From positions 1,798,001 to 1,862,000 of the forward strand of contig CAWBRY010000001.1 in assembly GCA_963791295.1 (NCBI GenBank): a DNA stretch of 64,000 nucleotides. Reading direction: 5' to 3'. The notes below the pieces were generated by a model. It was not told the origin of the DNA, did not search any database, and was given only the letters and a program-made list of their open reading frames with translations. Source of the stretch: CAWBRY01 sp963791295. Its GTDB lineage: Bacteria > Bacteroidota > Bacteroidia > Chitinophagales > Chitinophagaceae. The position numbers and the translations under genes are program-made. Of this stretch, positions 38,270 to 47,881 are shown piece by piece; positions within the stretch are counted from its first letter, which is position 1, and the number at the start of each line of letters is the position of its first letter.

Positions 38270-38767
38270 TCAGGGTTTTTTTTTGGAATAATAATTTCCA
38301 ATAACAAGTGAAATCGGCAGTCCGATACAAAACATAATGATCAATATTCCAACAATAGCTCTTTTCAAGACAATGGGTCCGGCCGGTGCATTGCTCAAAG
38401 GCACAACGACCAGGTTCATTACCAGCCAGACAAATAAGCCGTAACCCATCCCAGTGAGAAATTTATTGGTCGCAAACCGACTGATCATTGGATAGATCCA
38501 AAAGAAAAACAGTGTAAATATGAATGCCACCAGAAAATGGAAAAATAGTCCCCACGCGGCCATGGCGGTACCATCTGCAAGCGCGGAGGGTCCAAAGAAT
38601 CCGCTCGCTACATATCGCAATAGCCTGCCGGGGCTATTACCTGTCTTAATATAATATTGGATGATGGCTGCAGATATGTCCAGGGTGCCGGCTATAAGCC
38701 ATGCGACTACGATGAACCTGACAGGATTAATAGGCTTGTTGGGTTGAAGCGACGATGGCATAAGCAA
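38270..38767 (-). CDS. Four-helix membrane protein of unknown function
   Basis: This intact 165-residue ORF has about four membrane segments: VRFIVVAWLIAGTLDISAAI, LFFHFLVAFIFTLFFFWIY, GMGYGLFVWLVMNLVVVPLS and VGILIIMFCIGLPISLVIG, with a KKKP tail. The layout resembles small DUF1440/YagU-like membrane proteins, but I am not certain. It diverges from the transglutaminase gene (49 bases). Confidence 0.65.
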   Translation of the reverse strand: MLMPSSLQPNKPINPVRFIVVAWLIAGTLDISAAIIQYYIKTGNSPGRLLRYVASGFFGPSALADGTAMAAWGLFFHFLVAFIFTLFFFWIYPMISRFATNKFLTGMGYGLFVWLVMNLVVVPLSNAPAGPIVLKRAIVGILIIMFCIGLPISLVIGNYYSKKKP

Positions 38768-38816
38768 ACAATTTTGGTTTTAAAAATTGTAGTTTTACAA
38801 AGCGGAGTCAGGGATC

Positions 38817-39815
38817 ATGAAATGGGTCTTAAACATACTACTTCTTCTCCTTATTCAGCCGGCATTTTCCCAGGAAGATCCAGGTGCATTGGCCAATCGG
38901 CTTACTCAATCCTGTAAGACAAACCGGGAAAAAGTGACTGCGATTTTCAGATGGATCACTGACAATATCGAATACAATACTCAACCTCGATACAGGCGGG
39001 CAGCCATCGGCGCCGCCTCGGCTAGAAATAATCGGGACATCGACGATGATACAGGACCATTAAAGCCGTTAAATGAAAGGGTTGCTGAAACGGTGCTTCA
39101 GAAACGAATTGCTCTTTGTGAGGGCTATGCCCGACTTTTTACTACGCTTTGCGATTATGCCGGTGTGCCTTCGGCAATCATTCCGGGGTATGCAAAGACC
39201 AACATGAATAGATCAGGTCCGCGCTTTGGAGTCAATCATTATTGGAATGCGGTCTTTATTGATACTAACTGGCATCTCCTGGATGCTACCTGGGCCAGCG
39301 GGTATGTGAGTTGGCGTGGCGATGAGTTCGTTAAACAATATGACAGCCATTATTTTCTTACACCACCTCAGGAATTTATTAAGGACCATTATCCCGACGA
39401 TCTTCAATGGACACTGCTCGCGGACCCGACCACGCCAAAAGAATTCAAAAACTCTCCATTCCGTCAAAAATCATTTCTTAAATACAGGATCACCTCTTAT
39501 TATCCTTCTTCGGGGTTCATTGAAGCGTTGGTTGGCGATACTATCCGGCTAAATATTGAAACGTCCGATCCGCAGCGTGATCTCCAGATTACCCCGGACC
39601 TGCTGATAGATTCTTCCATCTTTTCACGATCGGGATCATGGGTATTCTTGCAGCCCGTAAGGAATGACAGTTCTCTGGCTATCTCAAATATTCAACACTA
39701 CGAATATCCTGTTGTCACACCCAACGTCGAATGGTTATTCTTACTATACAATGACGACCTCGTGCTTCGCTACAAGATTCGAGTAAGGAAAGATGAGAAG
39801 GAGGGGACAGACTGA
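38817..39815 (+). CDS. Secreted transglutaminase-like protein
   Basis: This intact 332-residue ORF begins with a signal peptide (MKWVLNILLLLLIQPAFS). The transglutaminase core follows: FRWITDNIEYNTQ, the nucleophile Cys in IALCEGYARLFTTLCDYAGV, the His in FGVNHYWNAVFI and the Asp in WHLLDATWASG, the complete Cys-His-Asp triad. A C-terminal beta-rich region follows (ITSYYPSSGFIEALVGDTIR). Such proteins are usually periplasmic proteases or peptide-modifying enzymes, not true crosslinkers. It converges with the DUF4251 gene, 15 bases apart. Confidence 0.88.
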   Translation: MKWVLNILLLLLIQPAFSQEDPGALANRLTQSCKTNREKVTAIFRWITDNIEYNTQPRYRRAAIGAASARNNRDIDDDTGPLKPLNERVAETVLQKRIALCEGYARLFTTLCDYAGVPSAIIPGYAKTNMNRSGPRFGVNHYWNAVFIDTNWHLLDATWASGYVSWRGDEFVKQYDSHYFLTPPQEFIKDHYPDDLQWTLLADPTTPKEFKNSPFRQKSFLKYRITSYYPSSGFIEALVGDTIRLNIETSDPQRDLQITPDLLIDSSIFSRSGSWVFLQPVRNDSSLAISNIQHYEYPVVTPNVEWLFLLYNDDLVLRYKIRVRKDEKEGTD

Positions 39816-39830
39816 TATTGTTCACAACAC

Positions 39831-40313
39831 CTATTTCGCTTTATTCTCCTCGCGTGGGCTGAGATAGCCGTGGAATGTAATAGGCTCCCGTTGCGAACTT
39901 TTCACCAGCAGTATCGCTGTTCCGTTGTCAAAAACGGTAAAAAATAATTCTTCTATTCCGCGTGCATCTTTAGGCCGGATGGTTACTGACCAATTGCGCT
40001 TTTTGTTTTTTTGCAAAGAATAAGAAAAATCGACAGAGGTAAATTTGATTGCAGCGTCATCAGGATTTAGTGGGGCCGAAGTTACCCGCCCAAAGTAAGG
40101 TAGGTACGAGATGACGGTGTCTTTGGAGACTACAACGTCATATTCCGAGGTCAGCTGACGGTTGGTGCCTCGTAGGGGATACACCGATTCTGCAGTGAAA
40201 ATGTAGTTTTGAGATTCCAGGACCTGCCGGTTAATGGCGGTGTCCTTTTCCTGGGAGTGCACGTCGAAAACGGAAAATGCGGTTGCGATCACCAGGACGA
40301 AAATATATTTCAT
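39831..40313 (-). CDS. Exported DUF4251 family protein
   Basis: I place the start at the ATG at 40313 (MKYIFVLVIATAFSVFDVHS), because it begins a proper signal peptide; 26 more open codons upstream are polar and unlikely. The mature part reads SQNYIFTAESVYPLRGTNRQ, VVVSKDTVISYLPYFGRVTS, DAAIKFTSVDFSYSLQKNKK and GTAILLVKSSQREPITFHGY, the DUF4251 pattern of Bacteroidota lipocalin-like envelope proteins. About 160 residues, intact. Function unknown. Confidence 0.8.
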   Translation of the reverse strand: MKYIFVLVIATAFSVFDVHSQEKDTAINRQVLESQNYIFTAESVYPLRGTNRQLTSEYDVVVSKDTVISYLPYFGRVTSAPLNPDDAAIKFTSVDFSYSLQKNKKRNWSVTIRPKDARGIEELFFTVFDNGTAILLVKSSQREPITFHGYLSPREENKAK

Positions 40314-40589
40314 AATATTTTTTTTAAAGTAGTTCCAAAAACATGCCAGCGGAAAATTTGGCATTAGACTCGCGATCTTCCTGCTTTTCAATGTGATTGT
40401 TCACCTGGTTGAGATATTTAGATGAAGTCAAACGGTTCCGTCGAGCCATACCTTTCACCCTATGGAGTTGATATGAGTCAAGCAATTAGGGGCAAACTCC
40501 TATCTATCAATTGATTGTCAAAATACAATTTTGGGAAAATTTTTACGTTTACATCAGGAATCCAATCCTTGATAACTAAATCCAACCCT

Positions 40590-40841
40590 ATGAACAAGCA
40601 TTACCACAATGACCAGGCTCATATTGCCGAAGAATTTCACCTCTTTGAAGATTACACTATCCAGACCGCCCGCCTCGCATTTTTCAAGATCAATTCCTAC
40701 AAACTTTCTTTGATCAAGTCGACTTACAGCACCAGCCTGGAAGAATTGACAGAGATCATTAAAGGTACTTTACTGAATTATACGGAACCGGCAGAAATTC
40801 TTGCCGATTCAGGATTTTTTAATCGCGAGATTGAGAATTAA
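40590..40841 (+). CDS. Small hypothetical protein
   Basis: An 83-residue ORF starts at the ATG at 40590 (MNKHYHNDQAHIAEEFHLFE) and contains DYTIQTARLAFFKINSYKLS and SLEELTEIIKGTLLNYTEPA. A -7-like TACGTTTA at 40544-40551 lies 38 bases upstream. No domain is recognised and there is no signal peptide. The gap of 276 bases before it holds AT-rich DNA with nothing else I can support. Confidence 0.45.
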   Translation: MNKHYHNDQAHIAEEFHLFEDYTIQTARLAFFKINSYKLSLIKSTYSTSLEELTEIIKGTLLNYTEPAEILADSGFFNREIEN

Positions 40842-40883
40842 AGATCTACTCTAAATACTTTGCGGGTATCGGGCACTGTGGCA

Positions 40884-42040
40884 TTAGATTGCTATTAGCT
40901 TTTGTTTCACTACACCAGCCGCTTTTGTGTATCCTCCGTCAGCTCCATCTATGAAATGGATGTGTCGATCATTTAGGTTCCGGACATAACACGACATGAC
41001 TGATTCCGTGCTGACATAAAGACCATACGTGATCTCTCCTTCCTCTTCAATCTGATTTAGACGCAGCAATTAATGATTCTCTTTGAGCCGGCGTGCCGGT
41101 AATCACTGTATTGATCTTTCCATCTATGACCAGCGTATCTGACAGATCAACAAGCCGGGTTAGATAGGTCCTGCCCTTCTTTGTTCGAAAATAGATCTTG
41201 CCCAACGAGGTTTTTATCCATGTGCGAAGAAGGTACAAGGGATAAAAACCGCCGAACCTCGTTCGCATTTCGAGTCCGATCTTAGCCAGCGTGCCTTTAA
41301 TTTTAATTTTGAAACCGTGATCGGCTTGCGAATTTTTTGCTCGCCATAAATTTCATCCATGCGGTCGAAAACCCTTTTGAAAGCCTGGGATTGATTTACT
41401 CCTTTCCTTGCGAGCACCAATAAACTCACTACTTCATAATTGTTCTCCGGAGGCTTGATCTTATCCCAGCGGCATTGCATGCCGGATAAATCCAGTTCAG
41501 CTTCCTCGGCAGGCAGGGGAGTAAAGAGGTAGTCTTCACCTTTAATAATTTTTTCCGCGTAGGTCAGCCCTTCTCCTAATACAACGGGAATTGCAAATAA
41601 GTCAGAAGTCCGCAGCTTGCTGATCCTGAGATCGTGCCCTTTTTCATAGATCTCCGAAACGGCCACGGTACCGACACGAAGGTCGAGGTTGAAACTTTCT
41701 TTCGTATTATCGCGGTGATGAAGCAGAGCTTGCTGGACCTGGGGTAAAATTATGGAGGCACAATAAAAGTGGCTCCATCACCTCCAAAGAAAAACGGTAC
41801 TGTTATGTTTGACTTGTAAGCGATATTCAACAGCGCGACGATACTTCCCGTGGCTACCAGGTTCACTGTTTCATGGAGGCCATTTCGCACAGCGGCGGTC
41901 GAGTTCTTTACATCGGTGATGATAACTGACCAGTTAGCAGGGATTTTGAAAAACAAATGCTCTTCGGTAAGAAGATCACTCAGTGGGATTTCATTTACCG
42001 GAAGCCGCGTGAAAAATTGTTCATTGCTGGGTGATGCCAT
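40884..42040 (-). CDS. DUF3095 family protein (nucleotidyl-cyclase-like fold)
   Basis: The ATG at 42040 opens MASPSNEQFFTRLPVNEIPL. The DUF3095 core follows: NWSVIITDVKNSTAAVRNGL, TVPFFFGGDGATFIVPP, then in a second frame VGTVAVSEIYEKGHDLRISK, ENNYEVVSLLVLARKG, and a C-terminal part with VDLSDTLVIDGKINTVITG and YGLYVSTESVMSCYVRNLND. The VTDV and GGDGATF segments resemble the metal-binding aspartates of class III cyclases/GGDEF folds. The corrected length is about 385 residues. Biochemical activity is unknown. Three one-base errors (near 41750, 41225 and 41062) split it. Confidence 0.75.
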
Positions 42041-42094
42041 ATCTATAATACGTAATACTTGTGTAAACGGACTCTAAGGGAATGGTAAAAAACC

Positions 42095-42607
42095 TCACGT
42101 CTTTTTATTCTTTATATTCAAATCCACGTCCGCATAAAATCCGAGATCGTGGGCAGTCAGCTGCTTTGTCCAGAAAATCATTTGTCCGGTATGGTGAGAA
42201 TAATGTTCCGTGACGTGAATAATGATGCCTACCCCGGAAAGATCAAATCCCTGAACTGAATGAATTTTCATGAGTTCTGGCTCATCCACGGATTTAATGA
42301 CGTCGATTGCCTTTCCAACTGTATTCGTCATCTTTTCTCTCAATCCATTTTTATTAAAGCCGCCTGATGCGGAAAACTCGCTATCCCGATGTCGCGTGTC
42401 TGGCTGATTGCCCAGGCTGGAAATAATGTACTGTCCAATATTTCCACAAAGATGAAGAATGATGTTGCCGATGCTATTCGAGGCCTGGTTAGGTCGCAGC
42501 CATATTTGTTCTTCGGTGAGTTGATCAAGGCACTTCATGATCTTTGGAGTGTTTTCTGCCATCCGTAGGACACTTTGATCAATAAATTCGCGGGCGATGT
42601 CATTCAT
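42095..42607 (-). CDS. DinB/DUF1572 family protein
   Basis: This intact 170-residue ORF starts MNDIAREFIDQSVLRMAENT. The DinB-like metal-site segments are NIILHLCGNIGQYII and ITEHYSHHTGQMIFW-like (IIIHVTEHYSHHTGQMIFWT), giving three candidate histidine ligands. Members are thiol-dependent transferases or hydrolases of uncertain substrate; with bacillithiol genes in the window a bacillithiol-dependent role is possible but not shown. It is divergent from glnS. Confidence 0.8.
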   Translation of the reverse strand: MNDIAREFIDQSVLRMAENTPKIMKCLDQLTEEQIWLRPNQASNSIGNIILHLCGNIGQYIISSLGNQPDTRHRDSEFSASGGFNKNGLREKMTNTVGKAIDVIKSVDEPELMKIHSVQGFDLSGVGIIIHVTEHYSHHTGQMIFWTKQLTAHDLGFYADVDLNIKNKKT

Positions 42608-42632
42608 TGGAATAGAATTATGATCGGGTTTG

Positions 42633-42640
42633 CAAATTTA
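42633..42640 (-). promoter_or_regulatory. -7 box (TAAATTTG) of the DinB gene
   Basis: TAAATTTG, an exact consensus match on the minus strand, lies 25 bases before the ATG at 42607 and 29 bases from the divergent glnS box. Confidence 0.45.
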
Positions 42641-42669
42641 TCAATAAAAAAAGCAAAGGAATTTTGAGA

Positions 42670-42677
42670 TATCTTTG
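42670..42677 (+). promoter_or_regulatory. -7 box (TATCTTTG) of glnS
   Basis: TATCTTTG is an exact consensus match whose end is only six bases upstream of the glnS ATG (42684); the transcript would start at or next to the start codon. Confidence 0.55.
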
Positions 42678-42683
42678 AACGCT

Positions 42684-44397
42684 ATGCCAGAAGAAAAATC
42701 GTTGAATTTTTTAGAAGAAATTGTTGAAGAAGACCTGAAGCAGGGAAAATACAAACAGATCGTTACTCGCTTCCCACCCGAACCCAATGGATATCTGCAT
42801 ATCGGACATGCCACCAGCATTTGTCTCAATTTCGGACTCACAAAAAAATACGGCGGATACACAAACCTGCGCTTTGATGATACCAACCCCGAGACGGAAG
42901 AGACGGAATATGTAGAAAGCATTAAAGATGACGTGAAATGGTTGGGATTTGAATGGAAGAATGAGCTCTATGCCTCTGATTATTTCGATAAGCTGTATGA
43001 ATTTGCCCATAACCCTGATCGAAAAGGGGCTCGCGTATGTGGATGACCTTAGCTCCGAGGAGATCGCGACAATGAAAGGAACACCCACAGAACCCGGCAG
43101 CAATAGTCCTTTTCGCGAGCGGAGTGTCGGGGAAAACAAGGAACTTATTCAAGAAGATGAAGCAGGGTGAATTTCCGGACGGCAGCCGCAACCCTTCGTG
43201 CCAAAATCGATATGGCGCACACGAATATGCTGATGCGGGATCCGATCCTCTATCGCATCAAACATGCCCACCATCACCGGACAGGCGACGAATGGTGTAT
43301 CTATCCCTTGTACGATTTTGCTCATGGACAAAGCGACTCGATTGAACAAGTCACTCATTCCATCTGTACACTCGAATTTGTTCCTCACCGGGAATTTACG
43401 ATTGGCTGATCGAAAAGTTGGAGATATTATCCTTCCCGGCAATATGAGTTTGCCCGCCGCAACCTGACTTACACGGTCATGAGTAAACGAAAATTACTTG
43501 CAATTGGTCGCTGAGAAATATGTGACCGGCTGGGATGATCCAAGAATGCCCACTATTACAGGCATGAGGGAAGAGGCTATACGGCGGCGAGTATTCGTGA
43601 ATTTTGTGATCGCGTGGGCATTGCCAAGAGAGAAAATATCGTAGATGTCGGCCTCCTCGAATTTTTCGTTAGGGAGGATTTGAATAGAGATTGCTTCGCG
43701 CCGCATGGTGGTTTTTGATCCTTTGAAAGTTGTGATGACTAATTACCCGGAACGCCTGACTACGTCCAGTCAACCCTCCGCAACAACAGAAGAATTTGTT
43801 TCCAAGTGAAAATAATCCTGAAGATGCGACAGCGGGAAACGCGAAATCCCTTTTAGCAGGGAATTTATATCGAACGCGACGATTTTATGGAGAATCCTCC
43901 AAAGAAATATTTTCCGGTTGGCACCCGGACAAATGGTGCGCTTGAAAAGTGCATATATTATCCGGTGCGACGAGGTCGTGAAAGGAGCTGAGGGAACAAT
44001 AACCGAACTCCGGTGCTCCTACATCCCAGAAAGTAAAAGCGGAAACGATACCAGCGGTATCAATGTGAAAGGAACGCTTCACTGGGTTAGCGTTCCGCAC
44101 GCAATAACGGCCGAGCTCAGGCTTATATGACCGTTTTTCAAAGTGGAGGATCCTGCCAGCGAAGAAGGCGACTTTAAGGACTATATCAATTCGGAATCAC
44201 TGCAAATGATAAAAGCAGCCTTTGCCGAACCATCATTAAAAAATGCAAAGTTCGCCGATCGCTATCAATTCTTGCGCAAGGGATATTTCTGCCTGGATAA
44301 GGATTCAGGAGAAGCGGGACTGGTATTTAATCGTACGGTTACATTAAAAGATACATGGACCAAAGAAGTGAGTAAATCCAAGACTTCCAGTAAATAA
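42684..44397 (+). CDS. glnS: Glutamine--tRNA ligase
   Basis: The start MPEEKSLNFLEEIVEEDLKQ leads to the class I HIGH motif RFPPEPNGYLHIGHATSI. Further blocks across many frames are LRFDDTNPETEETEYVESIK, AKIDMAHTNMLMRDPILYRI, IYPLYDFAHGQSDSIEQVTH, SLCTLEF-like ICTLEFVPHR, the KMSKS-equivalent VMSKRKL and GWDDPRMPTITGMR. The C-terminal anticodon domains contain GTRTNGALEKCIYYPVRRG-like and LRKGYFCLDKDSGEAGLVFN pieces. The span fits about 571 residues. It charges tRNA-Gln directly. At least eight one-base errors split the gene between 43 and 44.2 kb. Confidence 0.93.
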
Positions 44398-44406
44398 GAA
44401 GCAGGT

Positions 44407-45948
44407 TCATTTAACGACAATCCCCGCAGGATCCTTTACAAATAAATAGGCATCACTCTCCACAAAATCGTTAACCTTGATTTCAATAGCGACTGCCTTC
44501 CCATTTCTTACCGAAAATTTTGCAGGATAAATGCCGTAACCAATGTTAGAGTACGTCATTCGGAATTCATGATGATCCATATAATCCATCTTGCCAGTTA
44601 GATTCGGATGACGTTGAAATCGACAAATAAGTCCGTTGCCATTTTTCTCAATGTTGACACGCCCGTAAAGCGTATTAAAATATTCGCCGGTATAATCATC
44701 CAATTTTAATTCAGGCGGAGCGTTTTTATCGACTCGCGACTTCATGGCAGCCAATTCGCTGTCAGTTTGCTTTTTACTTTGCACAAAAAATCCGTACTGA
44801 TATTTACTCCTGTCCGTGTAAGCAACGTCGAGATAAGCATCCAGAACCTGGTAGCGCAATGCTTCGAAAAAACTTTGGTTGTCATTGTTTGTAAGAATGG
44901 CGATTCCTAATCTTTCCTCTGGCACAAAACATACATTAGTTACGTGACCGAAAGCGCCGCCCGTATGCCAGTAAACCTGCCTCCCCGCGTAATCAGTCAT
45001 GAATAACCCCAATCCATATGCGCGGAAATGGGTTGGAAAAGCCACTGATTTGCGACTGCCGGTCAGGATATTTGCATCTCTTGTCTTTTGTAAGGCGGCC
45101 CAGGGAATGACCTGCCTGCCCTGATATTTACCACTATCTAATTGAAACATCAACCAATGACTCAGATCCTTCACATTACTGACCATGCTGGTGGCTGGAC
45201 CAAGGTTGTCGACATTGTCAAATGGTATTTTAGTGAGCGGACCATATAGATTGTTATGTGGTTGAGCGATGTTGTTTCTCTTTTCCAATCCTTGCGTATT
45301 CATGTAGGTATTGGTCATGTCTAAAGGGCGAAGAATATTCTCCTCGACATAATGCTCCCAAGTCTGACCGCTTACTTTTTCAAGTATCTGGCCGGCTACG
45401 AGAAACGCGGAATTGCAATAGCCATAGTCCTGCCGGAACTCGCCGGGAGGTTTTAGGTAGCGCATTTTCCAGACAATTGAATCTTTGGGTAGATTAGAAT
45501 CCCAAAAAGTAAAATCACCCTGGAATGTTTTAGTGCCAAGCCGGTGGCATAGAAGATCCCGGACGTTGACGAGCCTGGTGGAATTGCTGTCATATAGTTT
45601 GAACCAGGGAATGTATTGGGTCACCCGGTCATTCAGGGATAACTTTTTTTCCAGATCCAGCTTGGCGATGGATGTGCCCGTAAATAGTTTGGAGTTGGAG
45701 GCAATAATGAAAAGGGTATTCTCATCCACTTTATCGTCGTTACCGGCCTCGCGTACACCATATCCCTTCATCAATACTATCTTCCCATCTTTGACGATGG
45801 TAATGGCCAGGCCCGGAATTTCCCATTGCTTCATTCCTCTTTCAATATATTTATCAAGACTGTCCCTGATAAAAGAGTTTTGAGCTTTTAATACGAAAAA
45901 TGAAAATGTGAAAAAGATTAAAAATGTTATTTGCTTCATCGATATCAT
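44407..45948 (-). CDS. Secreted serine hydrolase, beta-lactamase class C/DUF3471 type
   Basis: This intact ORF has its start at 45948 (MISMKQITFLIFFTFSFFVL) or 45939; both give a signal peptide, and the former overlaps the CocE stop codon as ATGA. The serine hydrolase motifs are SNSK (in IIASNSKLFTG, SxxK), YCN (in YGYCNSAFLVAGQIL, YxN) and HTGG (in VYWHTGGAFGHVTN). A C-terminal beta domain (LKLDDYTGEYFNTLYGRVNI) resembles DUF3471. About 513 residues. Likely a D-aminopeptidase, esterase or peptidoglycan hydrolase; the substrate is unknown. It forms a translationally coupled pair with the upstream CocE-type gene. Confidence 0.88.
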   Translation of the reverse strand: MISMKQITFLIFFTFSFFVLKAQNSFIRDSLDKYIERGMKQWEIPGLAITIVKDGKIVLMKGYGVREAGNDDKVDENTLFIIASNSKLFTGTSIAKLDLEKKLSLNDRVTQYIPWFKLYDSNSTRLVNVRDLLCHRLGTKTFQGDFTFWDSNLPKDSIVWKMRYLKPPGEFRQDYGYCNSAFLVAGQILEKVSGQTWEHYVEENILRPLDMTNTYMNTQGLEKRNNIAQPHNNLYGPLTKIPFDNVDNLGPATSMVSNVKDLSHWLMFQLDSGKYQGRQVIPWAALQKTRDANILTGSRKSVAFPTHFRAYGLGLFMTDYAGRQVYWHTGGAFGHVTNVCFVPEERLGIAILTNNDNQSFFEALRYQVLDAYLDVAYTDRSKYQYGFFVQSKKQTDSELAAMKSRVDKNAPPELKLDDYTGEYFNTLYGRVNIEKNGNGLICRFQRHPNLTGKMDYMDHHEFRMTYSNIGYGIYPAKFSVRNGKAVAIEIKVNDFVESDAYLFVKDPAGIVVK

Positions 45949-47771
45949 TTCATTACAGGAATTTCGATATACGTTGGATATTGAGAATTGCAATAAATAG
46001 TATGTTCCGCCTTTATGAAATCGGATTCCTTTGCTTCAAAGATATTCGGAACATATTTTTGCGGATTGCGGTCGATTACAGGAAACCATGTGCTTTGAAC
46101 CTGGATCATCATCCGGTGCCCCTTCTTAAAAGTATGATTGATCTGGTGAAGATCAATGATAAATTCTTCCGGCTTATTTGGGATGAGTGGAGAAGGATTG
46201 GTAAAACTTTTTCTAAACCTCCCGCGAAAGACCTCCATGGCCACGGGCAACTGAAAACCACTCATTAAGAAATTACTTTGATCCCATGCGGGATAAACAT
46301 CGATCAGTTTAACGATCCAATCCGCATCGGTACCGGTAGTGCTGGCAAATAAATGAGCTGTTATCTTGCCAGTAACCGTCAATTCTTCGACTAATGAGTC
46401 ACTGGAAAAACTCACCACATCGGCGCGGGAGTAGACAAATCGCTGATCTTCCACCTGCCAGTATCTCCATCGGCTACCGCGGCCGTAAGTTGCTTCGATG
46501 GGTGGATGGCGATAGGGAACAGGTCGTGAAGGATCGCTGATGAACTTTACAACGCCTTTGGATCCAGTCGATTTTTCGAAAGAAGCGCGATGGTCTGCAT
46601 GCGCATATAATTTTTGAATAGTGACTTCCCTGGGAGGCCAGGTGGCATAAGTCTTCCATTGATTGGAGCCCGTTTGAAAAGAATAAGCTTCTTCAAACTT
46701 TCCATCACCGATTCCCTTCAACCAGTAATCGAACCATTTTTTTTGAAGTTCAAGGAACCATGGCCCGGTCTTATTCTCAAAAGCTATCATACCCAGACTG
46801 TCAGCCGCGCCGCGGCCCCATTGACCATGATTCCATGGCCCCAATACAATATGATTGCGATTGAAGCTGTCTTTCTTTTCCATGTGCCCATACATCAGTT
46901 GGGGGCCATTGATATCCTCCTGGTCGAAGTATCCCGAGACATGAAGTTGCGGGACCTGCGGATAATGGACATAATTCAGCGGAGAGTTCTTCTGCCAGAA
47001 TGAATCATAATTAGGATGGCGGACAATATTATTCCAGGTGGGTATCTTGTTGTGAAAATACTTTTCATTTACATTTTTCAATGAGCCCAGATTGAGGTAC
47101 CAATCATACAGATCGAATTGTGGGAACGGAAAATCGCTATCCGTGGTCCTGTCAAATTCAATTTGATAAGTATACTCCATTCCATAGCTAAGTCGGAATG
47201 CACCGTTGTGGTGAAAATCATCACCCAAAAATAGATCTCCCATGCATGCTTGTTCACTCGCTGCTTTTAGCGCAGGGTGCGGGTCTACAGAACCCACCAG
47301 AGCCAGCCAACCGGGGTACGAGATGCCAAGTATCCCGGCCTTGCCATTGTTGTTCGGAATATTTTTGACAAGCCAATCAATCGCATCATAAGTATCGGTG
47401 CTTTCATCCAACCCATTAGGCTGCGAAGCATGAATTAACGGTTGATGGATTTCCATCGTGCCTTCACTTTTGTATTTACCCCGAACGTCCTGGATGACGA
47501 AAATATATCCTTCAGCAGCCAAAGCTGTATAGTAATTGAAATTCAAAATATTAAAATCATCAGCACGACTTGCGCCGTATGGCGTACGCTGAATCAACAG
47601 GGGAAGAGGTTGCTTTGCATCGACTGGTACAAAAATGCTGGTAAACAACTTTACTCCATCTCTCATGGGAATCATGACGGTGCTCTTCGTATATGCGGTT
47701 ACGCTGGCAGGTTGGGAAACCAATTTGGAATAGCAACAGATCAGGATGATGATCAAATAAATTTTTCGCAT
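45945..47771 (-). CDS. CocE/NonD-family hydrolase (X-Pro dipeptidyl-peptidase-like)
   Basis: This intact 608-residue ORF has a signal peptide (MRKIYLIIILICCYSKLVSQ). The alpha/beta-hydrolase domain has TVMIPMRDGVKLFTSIFVPV, VIQDVRGKYKSEG and the nucleophile in KAGILGISYPGWLALVGS (GxSYxG); the acid and base are likely in LHVSGYFDQEDINGPQLMYG and NHIVLGPWNHGQWGR. The C-terminal jelly-roll PepX_C domain contains YSRADVVSFSSDSLVEELTV. Such enzymes cleave peptides or acyl esters/amides. It overlaps the serine hydrolase gene by four bases. Confidence 0.93.
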   Translation of the reverse strand: MRKIYLIIILICCYSKLVSQPASVTAYTKSTVMIPMRDGVKLFTSIFVPVDAKQPLPLLIQRTPYGASRADDFNILNFNYYTALAAEGYIFVIQDVRGKYKSEGTMEIHQPLIHASQPNGLDESTDTYDAIDWLVKNIPNNNGKAGILGISYPGWLALVGSVDPHPALKAASEQACMGDLFLGDDFHHNGAFRLSYGMEYTYQIEFDRTTDSDFPFPQFDLYDWYLNLGSLKNVNEKYFHNKIPTWNNIVRHPNYDSFWQKNSPLNYVHYPQVPQLHVSGYFDQEDINGPQLMYGHMEKKDSFNRNHIVLGPWNHGQWGRGAADSLGMIAFENKTGPWFLELQKKWFDYWLKGIGDGKFEEAYSFQTGSNQWKTYATWPPREVTIQKLYAHADHRASFEKSTGSKGVVKFISDPSRPVPYRHPPIEATYGRGSRWRYWQVEDQRFVYSRADVVSFSSDSLVEELTVTGKITAHLFASTTGTDADWIVKLIDVYPAWDQSNFLMSGFQLPVAMEVFRGRFRKSFTNPSPLIPNKPEEFIIDLHQINHTFKKGHRMMIQVQSTWFPVIDRNPQKYVPNIFEAKESDFIKAEHTIYCNSQYPTYIEIPVMK

Positions 47772-47851
47772 AAGAAAACTTCTATGTTATCATTATAGTT
47801 TTAGGACCGGCCCACCCCGAAGTTCTCAATCTCGCTATAGCATTTACTTCG

Positions 47852-47867
47852 CCCCTCCAAGGAGGGG
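47852..47867. terminator. GC-rich hairpin between the mutase and CocE genes
   Basis: CCCCTCC-AA-GGAGGGG forms a six- to seven-pair stem. It lies 15 bases past the stop of the minus-strand mutase gene, where a terminator would be expected, but the poly-T run follows on the plus strand, not the minus, so its direction is unclear. Confidence 0.4.
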
Positions 47868-47881
47868 ATGTTTTTGGTATG

